Shown piece after piece: positions 1 to 9,180 of a stretch of 64,000 bases of DNA (within the stretch, counting starts at the first letter, position 1; every line of letters starts with the position of its first letter). A program made the position numbers and the translations under genes. Source of the stretch: Bacteroidales bacterium (GTDB lineage Bacteria; Bacteroidota; Bacteroidia; Bacteroidales; UBA932); NCBI GenBank assembly GCA_017471085.1, contig JAFUWW010000061.1, forward strand, positions 19,991 to 83,990, written 5' to 3'. The notes below the pieces were generated by a model. The model saw only the letters and a list, made by a program, of their open reading frames with translations, ran no database searches and had not been told where the DNA came from.

Positions 1-207
1 CTGGGCTACACGCTCCCGCAGAACCTGACCCAGAAGTTCTTCGTTTCCCGTCTGCGCCTTTATGCACAGGTGGAGAACGCCTTCACTCTCACCAAATATA
101 CCGGTTGCGACCCGGAGGTTTCCGGCGGCTTCACCGAGGTGGGCGTAGACCGCGGTGTCTATCCCCAGAACCGTACCGTCACCTTTGGCGTCAACGTAAC
201 TTTCTAA
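1..207 (+). CDS. SusC-like TonB-dependent receptor, C-terminal fragment (cut by window edge)
   Basis: Only the last 68 codons are present; the frame is open from base 1 to TAA at 205-207. The residues read as the final beta-strands of an outer-membrane barrel: YAQVENAF, the CDPEV motif, and a terminal strand ending VNVTF with a C-terminal aromatic residue as used for outer-membrane insertion. The CDPEV..G..........YPQ.RT pattern is typical of SusC/RagA receptors. SusC imports oligosaccharides bound by its SusD lid, which follows 12 nt downstream. This fragment is therefore the head of the beta-glucan PUL; most of the gene and any regulator upstream lie outside the window. Confidence 0.93.
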   Translation: MGYTLPQNLTQKFFVSRLRLYAQVENAFTLTKYTGCDPEVSGGFTEVGVDRGVYPQNRTVTFGVNVTF

Positions 208-219
208 CAGACTACGGAT

Positions 220-1725
220 ATGAAAAAGATAATTATCGCTCTCACTGCCCTTGCCGTTCTCGCTACTGGCTGCTCCAAGGATTTCATCAATCCCCGGCAC
301 AACAGTTCCGAACCGCTTGACGAGTATTTCAATACGCCGGAGCGTCTTTTCCAGTGCCTGGTGGCCGCTTACGACCCGCTGGAGTGGTACGATTACGCAT
401 TCGGCCAGTACGACAACCTGCACCTCATCTTTGACGTGATGGGCGACGATGTGTACGCCGGCGGTTCCAACGAAGGCGACCAGCCCCTCATCGTGAAGAC
501 TCACTATTACACGGCCACCCCGACCGATGTCTGCAACCAGTTCTGGACGGTCAACTACTCCGGTATCAACCGTGCCGCCACCCTCATCAAGTACATTGAC
601 GGGGCCGAAGGCGTAGACGAGACCACCAAGAAACTCTATGTGGCAGAAGCCAAAGTGCTGATGGCCTACTACTACAACATGCTTTGGAAACTCTGGGGCA
701 ACGTCCCTTACTGGGAGGAACTCCTTGAGGCCCCTTATTTTGCCGAGCAGCTGGGCCACGACCAGGTCTACGAGAATTTCATCAAGCTCATCGAGGACGC
801 CATCGCCCTTAATGTGCTTCCCATGAAGGCTTCCGGCGGCAACGAAGGCCGGGTGACCAAAGCCATGGCCTATATGCTTTACACCGAGGCCGTGATGTAC
901 CAGAACGACCAGTCCCGCTACCAGACCGCGCTGAACTATATGAAGGAAATCATCTCCTCCGGCCAGTATTCCCTGGTATCCGACTTTGCCGGCATGTGGG
1001 AAGAGAGCGGCGAATGGTGCTCCGAATCCATCTGGGAAATCAATTACACCTCGGAAGGCAGTGTCCGTGACTGGGGCAGCTCCATCGCCACCGGCGGTCA
1101 GGTGAACTCCATCCTCACCGGCATCCCTGCCACCAAGAACGTTCCCGACTACCACGAAGGCTGGGGCTTCGGCACCATCGCCAAGACCGCCTATGACATG
1201 TATGACGATGACGATATCCGCAAGGACGGCGGCATCCTGAATTTCGCCAAGTATGCCGAGTCTCACCCGGGCGCCGAGTACACGCCCCGCTGGCAGGACA
1301 CCGGCTATTGGAACAGGAAGTACATCGCCCGTGAAGGCGGCAACCATGGTTACATCGCCTCCGACAACCTGGGCTACGGCAACAACGAGCGCATCTACCG
1401 CTATGCCGAGACCCTGCTGAACGCCGCCGAACTTTCCGTCCTCCTGGGACAGGATGGTTCCAGCTACCTCAAGCAGGTGCGCGACCGCGCCAACTGCCAC
1501 GACACCGGTGTTTCCCGTGAGGACATCATCCAGGAGCGCCACAAGGAATTCGTGGGTGAAGGCAAGCGTTACTGGGATCTGGTCCGCAGCGGCCTGGCCG
1601 CCTCTGTCCTGAAGGCTGCCAACCATGAGTGGCGCCAGAACGACTGGACCGAGAACAAGAAATACTGGCCCATCCCGCAGGGTGAGATTGACAAGGATCC
1701 GGCCCTCGTGCAGAACAACTATTAA
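220..1725 (+). CDS. SusD/RagB-family nutrient-binding outer-membrane lipoprotein
   Basis: A 501-residue lipoprotein with an LATGC lipobox (Cys18). It shows the SusD fold: an N-terminal TPR-like helical part (about 20-330) and the C-terminal RagB/SusD part carrying the signature ERHKEFVGEGKRYWDLVR at about residues 439-456. The C-terminal YWPIPQGEI is also typical. SusD caps the SusC barrel at the cell surface and delivers glycan to it. It lies 12 nt after susC and 12 nt before the next lipoprotein gene, all on one strand, so co-transcription is likely. Ligand specificity cannot be read from the sequence; neighbouring GH16, GH3 and GH30 enzymes suggest a beta-glucan. Confidence 0.96.
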   Translation: MKKIIIALTALAVLATGCSKDFINPRHNSSEPLDEYFNTPERLFQCLVAAYDPLEWYDYAFGQYDNLHLIFDVMGDDVYAGGSNEGDQPLIVKTHYYTATPTDVCNQFWTVNYSGINRAATLIKYIDGAEGVDETTKKLYVAEAKVLMAYYYNMLWKLWGNVPYWEELLEAPYFAEQLGHDQVYENFIKLIEDAIALNVLPMKASGGNEGRVTKAMAYMLYTEAVMYQNDQSRYQTALNYMKEIISSGQYSLVSDFAGMWEESGEWCSESIWEINYTSEGSVRDWGSSIATGGQVNSILTGIPATKNVPDYHEGWGFGTIAKTAYDMYDDDDIRKDGGILNFAKYAESHPGAEYTPRWQDTGYWNRKYIAREGGNHGYIASDNLGYGNNERIYRYAETLLNAAELSVLLGQDGSSYLKQVRDRANCHDTGVSREDIIQERHKEFVGEGKRYWDLVRSGLAASVLKAANHEWRQNDWTENKKYWPIPQGEIDKDPALVQNNY

Positions 1726-1737
1726 TACCAGGCAATC

Positions 1738-4179
1738 ATGAAAACAATCTGGCAATATATCGCAATTGCGGCGCTGGCTGTTTCCGCTGCCGCTTGTACC
1801 CCCGAATATCCCGAACCCAAAGCCAGCGGTCTGCCGCAGGCCTCGGACCTGGATGTCAACATCACCGTAGACCAGACCACCAACTATGTCACTTTCGTGA
1901 TGAACAACAAGGGTGTGGTCCCCGTGTGGATTTTCGGTGACCAGAAAATCGACGGGAAGACTTCCAAGAAGTATTCCTATACCGACAACAACGTCCGGCT
2001 GCGTTTCCGCGACGCCGGCGAGTACACCGTGGAGGTGAAGGCCTACAATGCCAACGGTATCTCCACCGGCTCTCTGGTGAAGACTTTTAATCTGGAGAAC
2101 ACCTACCGCGACCCGTTCGATCCCAGTCCCTACATCAACGCTATCTCCGGCGGCTCCTCCCAGGATTGGGTATGGAACAACACGGAGGACGGCCACTTCG
2201 GCTGCGGCCCCATGGGGAATCCGCTCGGCTGGTGGTCCTGCGGCGCCAACGGCAAGGCCGGCTTCCTGTATGACGATGTCATGACCTTCAGCGCCGACGG
2301 CAGCTACACCTTCACTTCCGAAGACGGCATGGCTTATGCCAACACCGGCTCCGAGTACATGAGCGAATACAACACCGGTGAAGACTACCTGTTCCCGGCC
2401 GAGACCAAGACCACCAAGTACACCTTCGAGAACAGCTGGAACGATGCCGGCATCGAGGAAATCTACCTGGTGCTCCAGAGCGGCAGCATCCTTTCCTATG
2501 TGCCCCACAAGAGCGCCGTGGAAGAGCCCCGTTTCCAGGTGCTGGAAACCAAGACTGCCAACATGAAGAAGAAACTCCAGCTCATGTCCACCGTATACAC
2601 GCCCAACAACACCGACGGTATTTCCTGGTACTACGAATTTGTTCCCAAGGGTTCCGTGGTGGGTGCCGCCGACCCGCTCTACGGCTACGAGAGCAAGATC
2701 TGGGTGCTGGACAGCGACAAGCAGGGCTACATGGGCTGCGGTCCCGACGCGGGCAATCCTACCGGCTGGTGGAATGCCGCTCCGCACGACAAGGACGCCT
2801 TCTCCCTGAATGATGACGAGATCACCTTCTTCGCCAACGGCAAGTATGTCTACGATCCGGGCGAGAACGGAATGACCTACTGCAACTGGGAATCCGGCTG
2901 GAACCCTGACGGTTACTATTCCGGCGACGGCAGCACCGACTACGATGCTCCGGCCGAGCGCCAGGAATCTACCTATACGTTAGGCTCCGATGCCAATGGA
3001 GACTATATCGAACTCCCTGCAGGAATCCTCTTCACCTATGTCCCCAGGCCGGAAGTGCTCACGCAGCCGACCAAGCTGTATATCAAGGAGAACACGGCCG
3101 AAAAGCTGGTCCTGGTACCTTACTTCGAGGGTATCATCGCCTGGCAGCTGATCTTCAAGCCCAAGGACGGTCAGGACTTCGGCCCGGTGGAACCGGAAGT
3201 TCCCGAAGAGACGACTCCGCTGGATCCTACCTTCTATGATGTCAACGGCGAAGGCAACCTCTGGAAGGGCGCCTCGCTGGATACCGAAATGTGGTATTCT
3301 CCCGGCGACTGGAGCGGCGGCCTCACCCCTGACTTCGAAATCACTGCCGGCAACGGCATCACCGTCACCATTCCGGACGGCGTGGGCGGCAGCGAGTGGA
3401 TGGGTCAGACCAAGCTCAAGAGCCACATCGCCTCTTCCGCCGACAAGGAGTACGACTTCAGCGTCACACTCCTGGCCGATGAAGACATGACCGTGACCAT
3501 CAAGCTCACCAACGACCCCGAGGAAGACAACGACATCCATTCCTTCTTCTATGACGGAAGCGTGCAGCTGACTGCCGGTGAGCCGTTTACCTATCGCAGG
3601 CACAACCTCACCCAGAGCGTGTCCGGCGACAACGTGATGCTCATCTTCGACTTCGGCCGCAGCCCGGTGGGTTCCACCATCCAGGCTACCGACATCTTGT
3701 TCCAGGAGCACAGGGACGGCAATCTCTGGGCAGGCGCCACCATCGTTCCCGACCTGTGGTATTCTCCCGGCGACTGGAGCGGCGGCCTCACGCCCGAATA
3801 CACCATCAATGCCGACAACGGCATCACCGTCACCATTCCGGACGGCGTGGGCGGCGGCGAGTGGATGGGCCAGACCAAGCTCAAGAGCGGCATTGTCACG
3901 TCCAACGAAAAGACCTATGCCTTCAGCGTGAAGCTTACGGCCGACGAGGACATGACCGTGACCATCAAGCTCACCAACGATCCGGAAGGCGACGGGGATC
4001 CCTATGCCTTCTTCTATGACGGCGGTGTCCAGCTGAGTGCCGGTGAGACCCTCCTCTATGTGAAGCATGGCCTTACCCAGAAAGAGTCCGGTGACAATGT
4101 GATGCTCATCTTCGACTTCGGCCGCAGCCCGGTGGGATCCACCATCACGGCATCCGACATCATCTTCATCGAGGAGTAG
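1738..4179 (+). CDS. Surface glycan-binding lipoprotein with PKD-like domain and two internally duplicated modules
   Basis: An 813-residue lipoprotein (SAAAC lipobox, Cys20) in the position of a SusE/SGBP-B gene. A PKD-like Ig domain covers about residues 35-120. Two module types follow, each duplicated. Type A starts near residues 142 and 320 and shares GCGPxxGNPxGWW, an aromatic-rich block. Type B starts near 506 and 661 (period 155 residues) and shares GNLWxGA, MWYSPGDWSGGLTP or LWYSPGDWSGGLTP, DGVGG.EWMGQTKLKS and DNVMLIFDFGRSPVGST. Type B resembles CBM4/16-like beta-sandwich modules (KxY.FSV.L.ADEDMTVTIKLTND), by inference. It probably holds polysaccharide at the surface for the GH16 encoded 1 nt downstream. 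No catalytic domain is seen. Confidence 0.85.
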   Translation: MKTIWQYIAIAALAVSAAACTPEYPEPKASGLPQASDLDVNITVDQTTNYVTFVMNNKGVVPVWIFGDQKIDGKTSKKYSYTDNNVRLRFRDAGEYTVEVKAYNANGISTGSLVKTFNLENTYRDPFDPSPYINAISGGSSQDWVWNNTEDGHFGCGPMGNPLGWWSCGANGKAGFLYDDVMTFSADGSYTFTSEDGMAYANTGSEYMSEYNTGEDYLFPAETKTTKYTFENSWNDAGIEEIYLVLQSGSILSYVPHKSAVEEPRFQVLETKTANMKKKLQLMSTVYTPNNTDGISWYYEFVPKGSVVGAADPLYGYESKIWVLDSDKQGYMGCGPDAGNPTGWWNAAPHDKDAFSLNDDEITFFANGKYVYDPGENGMTYCNWESGWNPDGYYSGDGSTDYDAPAERQESTYTLGSDANGDYIELPAGILFTYVPRPEVLTQPTKLYIKENTAEKLVLVPYFEGIIAWQLIFKPKDGQDFGPVEPEVPEETTPLDPTFYDVNGEGNLWKGASLDTEMWYSPGDWSGGLTPDFEITAGNGITVTIPDGVGGSEWMGQTKLKSHIASSADKEYDFSVTLLADEDMTVTIKLTNDPEEDNDIHSFFYDGSVQLTAGEPFTYRRHNLTQSVSGDNVMLIFDFGRSPVGSTIQATDILFQEHRDGNLWAGATIVPDLWYSPGDWSGGLTPEYTINADNGITVTIPDGVGGGEWMGQTKLKSGIVTSNEKTYAFSVKLTADEDMTVTIKLTNDPEGDGDPYAFFYDGGVQLSAGETLLYVKHGLTQKESGDNVMLIFDFGRSPVGSTITASDIIFIEE

Positions 4180-4180
4180 A

Positions 4181-5296
4181 ATGAAGTATCTGTTGAACAA
4201 AGGGTTGCTGCTGCTTTTTGCAGCAACCCTTTTTACATCAAGCTGTGGCGGGAAGACCATCGAACAGCCCGCGGAAAAGGCATCGCTGACGGTATCTTCC
4301 GAATCTCTCCAGGTTTCCTGGGAGGCGCAGACGAAAGACCTTACAGTTACGTCCAATTGCGACTGGGGCGTATCGGCCGATGACAAAACCTGGTGCTCCG
4401 TATCGCCCTCGGGCGGGGTCAAGGGCACGTCTACGGTAAAGTTGAAGCTGGACGCCAACCGGACCGGCAAGGAGCGGGAGAACACGGTGACTTTCCGGTT
4501 CGGCTCCGACACGAAGACCGTGTCCCTGAAACAGGGCCTGAACGAGGAAGATCTTCCCAAGCCAGCCCCCGAGATGGAAATCCCGGAAGGCTATGAACTG
4601 GCCTGGAACGAGGAGTTTGAGACGGACGGCAAGCCTTCCACGGCCGACTGGTGGTATGAAACCGGCGGTGGCGGCTGGGGCAACAACGAAGAGCAGGTGT
4701 ACGTGGCCGGCTCCAAGGACGGAGAGGACCTGGCGTTCATCTCCGACGGCTCCCTGAAAATCCAGGCCCGCAAGATCGGCGGTACGGTGTATTCCATCCG
4801 CATGAACACCAAGCGCTACTGGAAGTACGGCTGGTTCGAAGCCCGCATCAAGGTATCGGACGTGCCCGGCAGCTGGCCTGCTTTCTGGATGATGCCGCAG
4901 AACTACAATACCTGGCCCGGAGACGGCGAAATCGACATCATGGAGTACGCCATCTCCACCCAGGGTAAGAACAAGTCTTCTTCCAGCATCCATTGCAATG
5001 CGTTCAACTGGCCGAATGGTACGCAGAAAACCCACGTCCAGACCGTCGCCAATGCAGCCACGGAGTATCATGTGTATGCCTTGGAATGGACTTCCGAGTT
5101 TATGAAATTCTATATCGACGGCAAACTGCACCTGACCTTCCAGAACGACGGGAAGGGCTATGACCACTGGCCGTTCGATGCCCCTTTCTACCTCAAGTTC
5201 AACATGGCCTGGGGCGGAAACATGGGTGGAAAAACCGATGTGAATGGACTCCCCGCCACGTATGAGGTGGACTATGTCCGCGTTTTCCAGAAGTAA
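4181..5296 (+). CDS. GH16 endo-beta-1,3-glucanase-type lipoprotein with BACON domain
   Basis: A 371-residue lipoprotein (TSSC lipobox, Cys22). A BACON-type beta-domain spans about residues 35-110 (NCDWGVSADDKTWCSVSPSGG). A GH16 jelly roll follows from about 130 to the end. The catalytic motif GEIDIMEY gives nucleophile Glu250, Asp252 and acid/base Glu255. The active-site loops (WPAFWMMP, GGGGWGNNEEQVY) resemble laminarinase-type GH16 enzymes, which cut beta-1,3-glucan with retention of configuration; specificity is inferred. It would act as a surface endo-enzyme feeding SusCD. The signal-peptide codons form a terminator-like hairpin (4199-4234), listed separately. Start ATG is 1 nt after the preceding stop. 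Confidence 0.93.
   Translation: MKYLLNKGLLLLFAATLFTSSCGGKTIEQPAEKASLTVSSESLQVSWEAQTKDLTVTSNCDWGVSADDKTWCSVSPSGGVKGTSTVKLKLDANRTGKERENTVTFRFGSDTKTVSLKQGLNEEDLPKPAPEMEIPEGYELAWNEEFETDGKPSTADWWYETGGGGWGNNEEQVYVAGSKDGEDLAFISDGSLKIQARKIGGTVYSIRMNTKRYWKYGWFEARIKVSDVPGSWPAFWMMPQNYNTWPGDGEIDIMEYAISTQGKNKSSSSIHCNAFNWPNGTQKTHVQTVANAATEYHVYALEWTSEFMKFYIDGKLHLTFQNDGKGYDHWPFDAPFYLKFNMAWGGNMGGKTDVNGLPATYEVDYVRVFQK
4199..4234 (+). terminator. Terminator-like hairpin inside the GH16 signal-peptide codons
   Basis: A perfect 13-bp stem (arms 4199-4211 and 4220-4232, AAAGGGTTGCTGC and its complement) with an 8-nt loop runs into a TTTTT tract at 4230-4234. It starts 19 nt inside the GH16 frame. It looks like an intrinsic terminator but is fully coding, so it may act as a partial attenuator or mRNA-stability element between the binding-protein and enzyme genes. 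Function is inferred. Confidence 0.5.
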
Positions 5297-5302
5297 TTGA
5301 AA

Positions 5303-7549
5303 ATGAAGCGTATCCGAAACCTATACCTGACGGCGCTCCTCGTGGCGGCCGTCTCCTGCCAGCAGCAGAAGGCGGTCTCTACCGTGGGGGCCGGCCCCGA
5401 AGTGGAACAGAAAGTGGAAGCCCTTCTCGCCAAGATGTCTCTGGCGGAGAAGATCGGCCAGATGAACCAGGTTTCCGCCGGCGGAGATGTGTCCAATTAT
5501 GCCGATGCCCTGCGCAAAGGCCAGATCGGATCCATCTTGAACGAGGTGGACCCCGTGAAAATCAATGAATTCCAGCGCATCAGCGTGGAAGAGTCCCGTC
5601 TGGGCATCCCGCTGCTGGTGAGCCGGGACGTGATTCACGGCTTCCATACCGTCTTCCCCATTCCGCTGGGCCTGGCCGCTACGTTCGATCCTTCCCTGGT
5701 GGAGCAGGGGGCCAGGGTGGCTGCCGTGGAGGCAACCGCCCAGGGTGTCCGCTGGACTTTCTCGCCCATGCTGGACATCGCCCGCGATCCGCGCTGGGGC
5801 CGCATCGCCGAAGGCAGCGGGGAGGATACGTATCTGGACGCCCGGATGGCCGAAGCCATGGTGTACGGCTATCAGGGAAGAAAACGGGACGCCACTTCGA
5901 TGGCGGCCTGCATCAAGCATTTCGTCGGCTACGGCGCCGCTGAGGGCGGCCGTGATTACAACAGTACTTCCCTGACTGAGCGGCAGCTCCGAAACGTTTA
6001 TCTGCCTCCGTTCGAAGCTGCCGTGAAGGCCGGGGCCATGACCCTGATGACGTCCTTCAACGACAATGACGGCGTCCCTTCAACGGGCAACATCTTTGTA
6101 GTCAAGGACATCCTCCGGGGAGAATGGGGCTTTGACGGACTCGTGGTCACGGACTGGAACTCGATGGGCGAGATGATCGTCCACGGATTCGGCACCGACC
6201 GCAAGGAGGTGGCCCGCGAGGCCCTGGAAGCCGGGGTGGACATGGACATGATGACCTACGGTTACCTGTCACACCTGGACGAACTGGTCAGAACCGGCGC
6301 GGTGAAGGAATCGGCCATTGACGATGCCGTACGCAATATCCTCAGGGTCAAGTTCCTGCTGGGGCTCTTCGAGAACCCTTATATCGACGTGGATGCCGCC
6401 GCTTCGGTGCAGTATGCTCCGGCGCATCTGGAGGCGGCCCGGCGCACCGCGGAAGAATCGGCCATCCTGCTGAAAAACGACGGGGTGCTGCCGCTGGATG
6501 CCGGCAACGTGCGGACCATCCTGGTGACAGGCCCTTTGGCCGATGCCCCGCACGACCAGATGGGCACCTGGGCCTTCGACGGCGAAAAGAGCCATACGGT
6601 TACGCCTCTGAAAGCCCTGCAGGAGCGTTTCCCGGGCAAGGTCATCTATGTGCCCGGCCTCACCTACAGCCGTGAAAAACGATCCCGCTTCGACGATGTG
6701 GTGGCCGCCGCCCGCCGTGCCGACGTGGTGCTGGCCTTCCTGGGCGAGGAAGCCATCCTTTCCGGCGAAGCCCACTCCCTGGCCGACCTGAATCTCATCG
6801 GCTCCCAGAGCGAGCTTCTCGCCGCCCTTTCTTCGGCCGGAAAACCGGTCGTCGCCACGGTGATGGCCGGACGTCCGCTCACCATCGAGCGCGACCTCCC
6901 CAACTGCAACGCCCTGCTCTATGCGTTCCATCCCGGGACGATGGGCGGCCCGGCGCTGGCGAACCTGCTGTCCGGCGACGTGAACCCCTCCGGAAAGACC
7001 CCCATCACCTTCCTGAGGACTGTGGGACAGGTCCCCCTCTACTACAGCCACAATATGACAGGACGTCCCTACAGCGGGGAAACCCTTCTGGACGGCATCG
7101 AGCTGGAAGCGGGACAGACTTCCCTCGGCAATACTTCCTATTATCTGGATTACGGCCCTTATCCGCTTTTCCCGTTCGGTTTCGGCCTCAGCTACACGAC
7201 GTTCGCCTATTCCGGCATCGGCCTTGACAAAGACGTTTACGGGAAGGACGATACCATTACGGTGACCTTCCGGCTGGCGAATACCGGAGCCCGCGAAGGC
7301 ACGGAAGTTGCCCAGGTGTATGTCCGGGACCTGGTGGGGTCGCTCACCCGTCCGGTGAAGGAACTCAAAGCCTTCGAGCGGGTCACGCTCGCTCCCGGCG
7401 AGAGCCGTACCGTCCAGGTGCAGATTCCCGTTTCCGAACTGGCCTTCTTCGGCCTGGACGGCGTCAAGAAAGTGGAACCCGGCGACTTCCAGCTGTGGGT
7501 GGCCGGTGACAGCGCTTCCGGCGAACCGGTTGCCTTTAAAGTAAAATAA
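5303..7549 (+). CDS. GH3 beta-glucosidase lipoprotein
   Basis: A 748-residue GH3 enzyme. The frame is open from a TTG at 5297, but ATG 5303 gives a clean lipoprotein signal (AAVSC lipobox, Cys19) and is chosen. N-terminal TIM barrel: SRDVIHGF, FSPMLDIARDPRWGR, KHFVGYGAAEGGRDY, and catalytic nucleophile Asp284 in VVTDWNSM. The alpha/beta sandwich follows (LLKNDGVLPL, FLGEEAILSGEAHS), then a fibronectin-III-like C-terminal domain (FPFGFGLSYTTF). The order matches BglX-like exo-beta-glucosidases that release glucose from beta-linked gluco-oligosaccharides. In this PUL it would finish oligosaccharides from the GH16 and GH30 enzymes, probably in the periplasm. ATG lies 6 nt after the GH16 stop. 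Confidence 0.95.
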   Translation: MKRIRNLYLTALLVAAVSCQQQKAVSTVGAGPEVEQKVEALLAKMSLAEKIGQMNQVSAGGDVSNYADALRKGQIGSILNEVDPVKINEFQRISVEESRLGIPLLVSRDVIHGFHTVFPIPLGLAATFDPSLVEQGARVAAVEATAQGVRWTFSPMLDIARDPRWGRIAEGSGEDTYLDARMAEAMVYGYQGRKRDATSMAACIKHFVGYGAAEGGRDYNSTSLTERQLRNVYLPPFEAAVKAGAMTLMTSFNDNDGVPSTGNIFVVKDILRGEWGFDGLVVTDWNSMGEMIVHGFGTDRKEVAREALEAGVDMDMMTYGYLSHLDELVRTGAVKESAIDDAVRNILRVKFLLGLFENPYIDVDAAASVQYAPAHLEAARRTAEESAILLKNDGVLPLDAGNVRTILVTGPLADAPHDQMGTWAFDGEKSHTVTPLKALQERFPGKVIYVPGLTYSREKRSRFDDVVAAARRADVVLAFLGEEAILSGEAHSLADLNLIGSQSELLAALSSAGKPVVATVMAGRPLTIERDLPNCNALLYAFHPGTMGGPALANLLSGDVNPSGKTPITFLRTVGQVPLYYSHNMTGRPYSGETLLDGIELEAGQTSLGNTSYYLDYGPYPLFPFGFGLSYTTFAYSGIGLDKDVYGKDDTITVTFRLANTGAREGTEVAQVYVRDLVGSLTRPVKELKAFERVTLAPGESRTVQVQIPVSELAFFGLDGVKKVEPGDFQLWVAGDSASGEPVAFKVK

Positions 7550-7552
7550 ATC

Positions 7553-9178
7553 ATGCGCAGAGGTTGGATATTGGCTTTGATACTGCTCCCGGCGTTGTTT
7601 GCATGCGAAAAAGTGAATGACCCGGAACCGGAAAAGGATACCGCGAGGCTCCGTTCCGTCACGGTGCTTTCGGATAAAGTTGTCTTGAAACCCGGCGGGT
7701 CGGCAACCTTTTCCTTCTCCGTGGAGGATATCGGCTATGCTTTCGACCCTGCCCGTGATGTGGCCCTCTTCAACGCGGCGTCGCAAGTTCCCGAAGAGTT
7801 TTCCCTTGGCGCTGTGACTCCGGTGGGGAACGGGACTTATTCGGCCCAGGTGACCGACAATGGGGGAGACAACGAGTACAACCTGCAGGTGCGCCTGGGA
7901 ATCCGCCAGGGAAAGGAGGCGTATGTGTTTTCCGCCCCTTTCACCGTGTGCGGGAAGGATATGGAAGCGGGTATCGTCCTGCATACGGGCCTTCCTACCA
8001 TCTATCTGAACACCCAGGACGGCGCTCCCATCGTATCCAAGACCGATACTTTGCACGCCAGCCTCACCATCAGGGGCGTGGACGAAGACCAGAGGCTGGA
8101 TGAGGCCGGCTGCTCGGTCCGCGGCCGCGGAAATACCACCTGGTGGTGGCCCAAGAAGCCTTATCTGATCAAACTGAACAAGAAGGCCGGTGTTTTCGGG
8201 ATGCCGAAGCACAAACGCTGGATCCTGCTGGCCAATTTCCTGGACCGGACCATGATGCGCAACATCGTAGCCATGAAAGTGGCGTCCATGACCAGCCTGG
8301 ACTGGACGCCCGGCTGCCGGAGCGTGGAACTGGTGCTTAACGGAAAGCACATGGGCAACTACCTGCTCATCGAGCAGGTGAAGGTAGACAAAAAACGGGT
8401 TCCCGTCACGGAAATGACCCCGGATGACAACGCCGGCGAAGCTGTGACGGGCGGTTACCTGCTGGAACTGGATTTCCATTACGACAACGAAGTCCAGTGG
8501 GTCGATTCCCACGGCGGGACGGCGCAGTGGGGGGCTGGCAGCGGCATCCCCTTCGGCATCAAGTATCCCGATCCGGAAGACCTGACCCCCGCCCAGGAAT
8601 CCTATATCAAGAAATACATCGCCGAGGCGGCGGAGGCCCTTTACGGACCGGATTTCACAGACCCGGAAAAAGGGTATGCAAAATATATCGACGTAGATTC
8701 TTTTGTCGATTACTGGATCGTGTTCGAGGTGATGGGAAACCACGAACTGGGCAACCCCGGCAGCGTGTATTTCCATAAGGACCGCGGCGGGAAACTGATG
8801 GCGGGCCCTTGCTGGGACTTCGACTGGGGAATCCTCTCGTACAATACCTCGCCCCATGCCAGGACCGGACTCATCAACCGGAATGCCATCTGGTATGCCC
8901 GCCTGTTCCAGGACCCGGCCTTCGTAGAGAAGGTGAAGAGCCGTTTCCAGGAGCTGCTGCCGCAATTCGAAACCATCCCGGACTTTATCGACGAGACGGA
9001 AAAGCTGCTGACCGAATCGGCCCGTCTCAATTTCCAGATGTGGAACCCGGCCGAGGACGCTTCCCAGAACGGCGGGCGCATCATCAACGGCGACGAGAAC
9101 ATGTCGTTCCACGATGCCGTGGCCCGTATCCGCTCCATCTTCCAAGACCGACTTACCGTGATTCCTGAATCTCTTTAA
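7553..9178 (+). CDS. CotH-like kinase-domain lipoprotein in the PUL
   Basis: A 541-residue lipoprotein (LFAC lipobox, Cys18). After an Ig-like N-terminal part (about 30-135) comes a CotH-type domain: RGRGNTTW at 190-197, KKPYLIKLNKK, KRWILLANFLDRTMMRN, LVLNGKHMGNYLLIEQVKVD and CWDFDWG at 420-425. CotH proteins are atypical protein kinases first known from Bacillus spore coats; homologues occur in Bacteroidetes lipoproteins and cellulosomal proteins. It sits 3 nt after GH3 and 2 nt before GH30, so it is an integral PUL gene. Its substrate is unknown: a surface protein or a glycan ligand is possible. Whether it keeps kinase activity cannot be judged by eye. Confidence 0.85.
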   Translation: MRRGWILALILLPALFACEKVNDPEPEKDTARLRSVTVLSDKVVLKPGGSATFSFSVEDIGYAFDPARDVALFNAASQVPEEFSLGAVTPVGNGTYSAQVTDNGGDNEYNLQVRLGIRQGKEAYVFSAPFTVCGKDMEAGIVLHTGLPTIYLNTQDGAPIVSKTDTLHASLTIRGVDEDQRLDEAGCSVRGRGNTTWWWPKKPYLIKLNKKAGVFGMPKHKRWILLANFLDRTMMRNIVAMKVASMTSLDWTPGCRSVELVLNGKHMGNYLLIEQVKVDKKRVPVTEMTPDDNAGEAVTGGYLLELDFHYDNEVQWVDSHGGTAQWGAGSGIPFGIKYPDPEDLTPAQESYIKKYIAEAAEALYGPDFTDPEKGYAKYIDVDSFVDYWIVFEVMGNHELGNPGSVYFHKDRGGKLMAGPCWDFDWGILSYNTSPHARTGLINRNAIWYARLFQDPAFVEKVKSRFQELLPQFETIPDFIDETEKLLTESARLNFQMWNPAEDASQNGGRIINGDENMSFHDAVARIRSIFQDRLTVIPESL

Positions 9179-9180
9179 CA

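Noticed and set aside
5297..5303. TTG start for the GH3 gene
   Set aside because: ATG two codons later gives the usual lipoprotein signal peptide; TTG offers no advantage.
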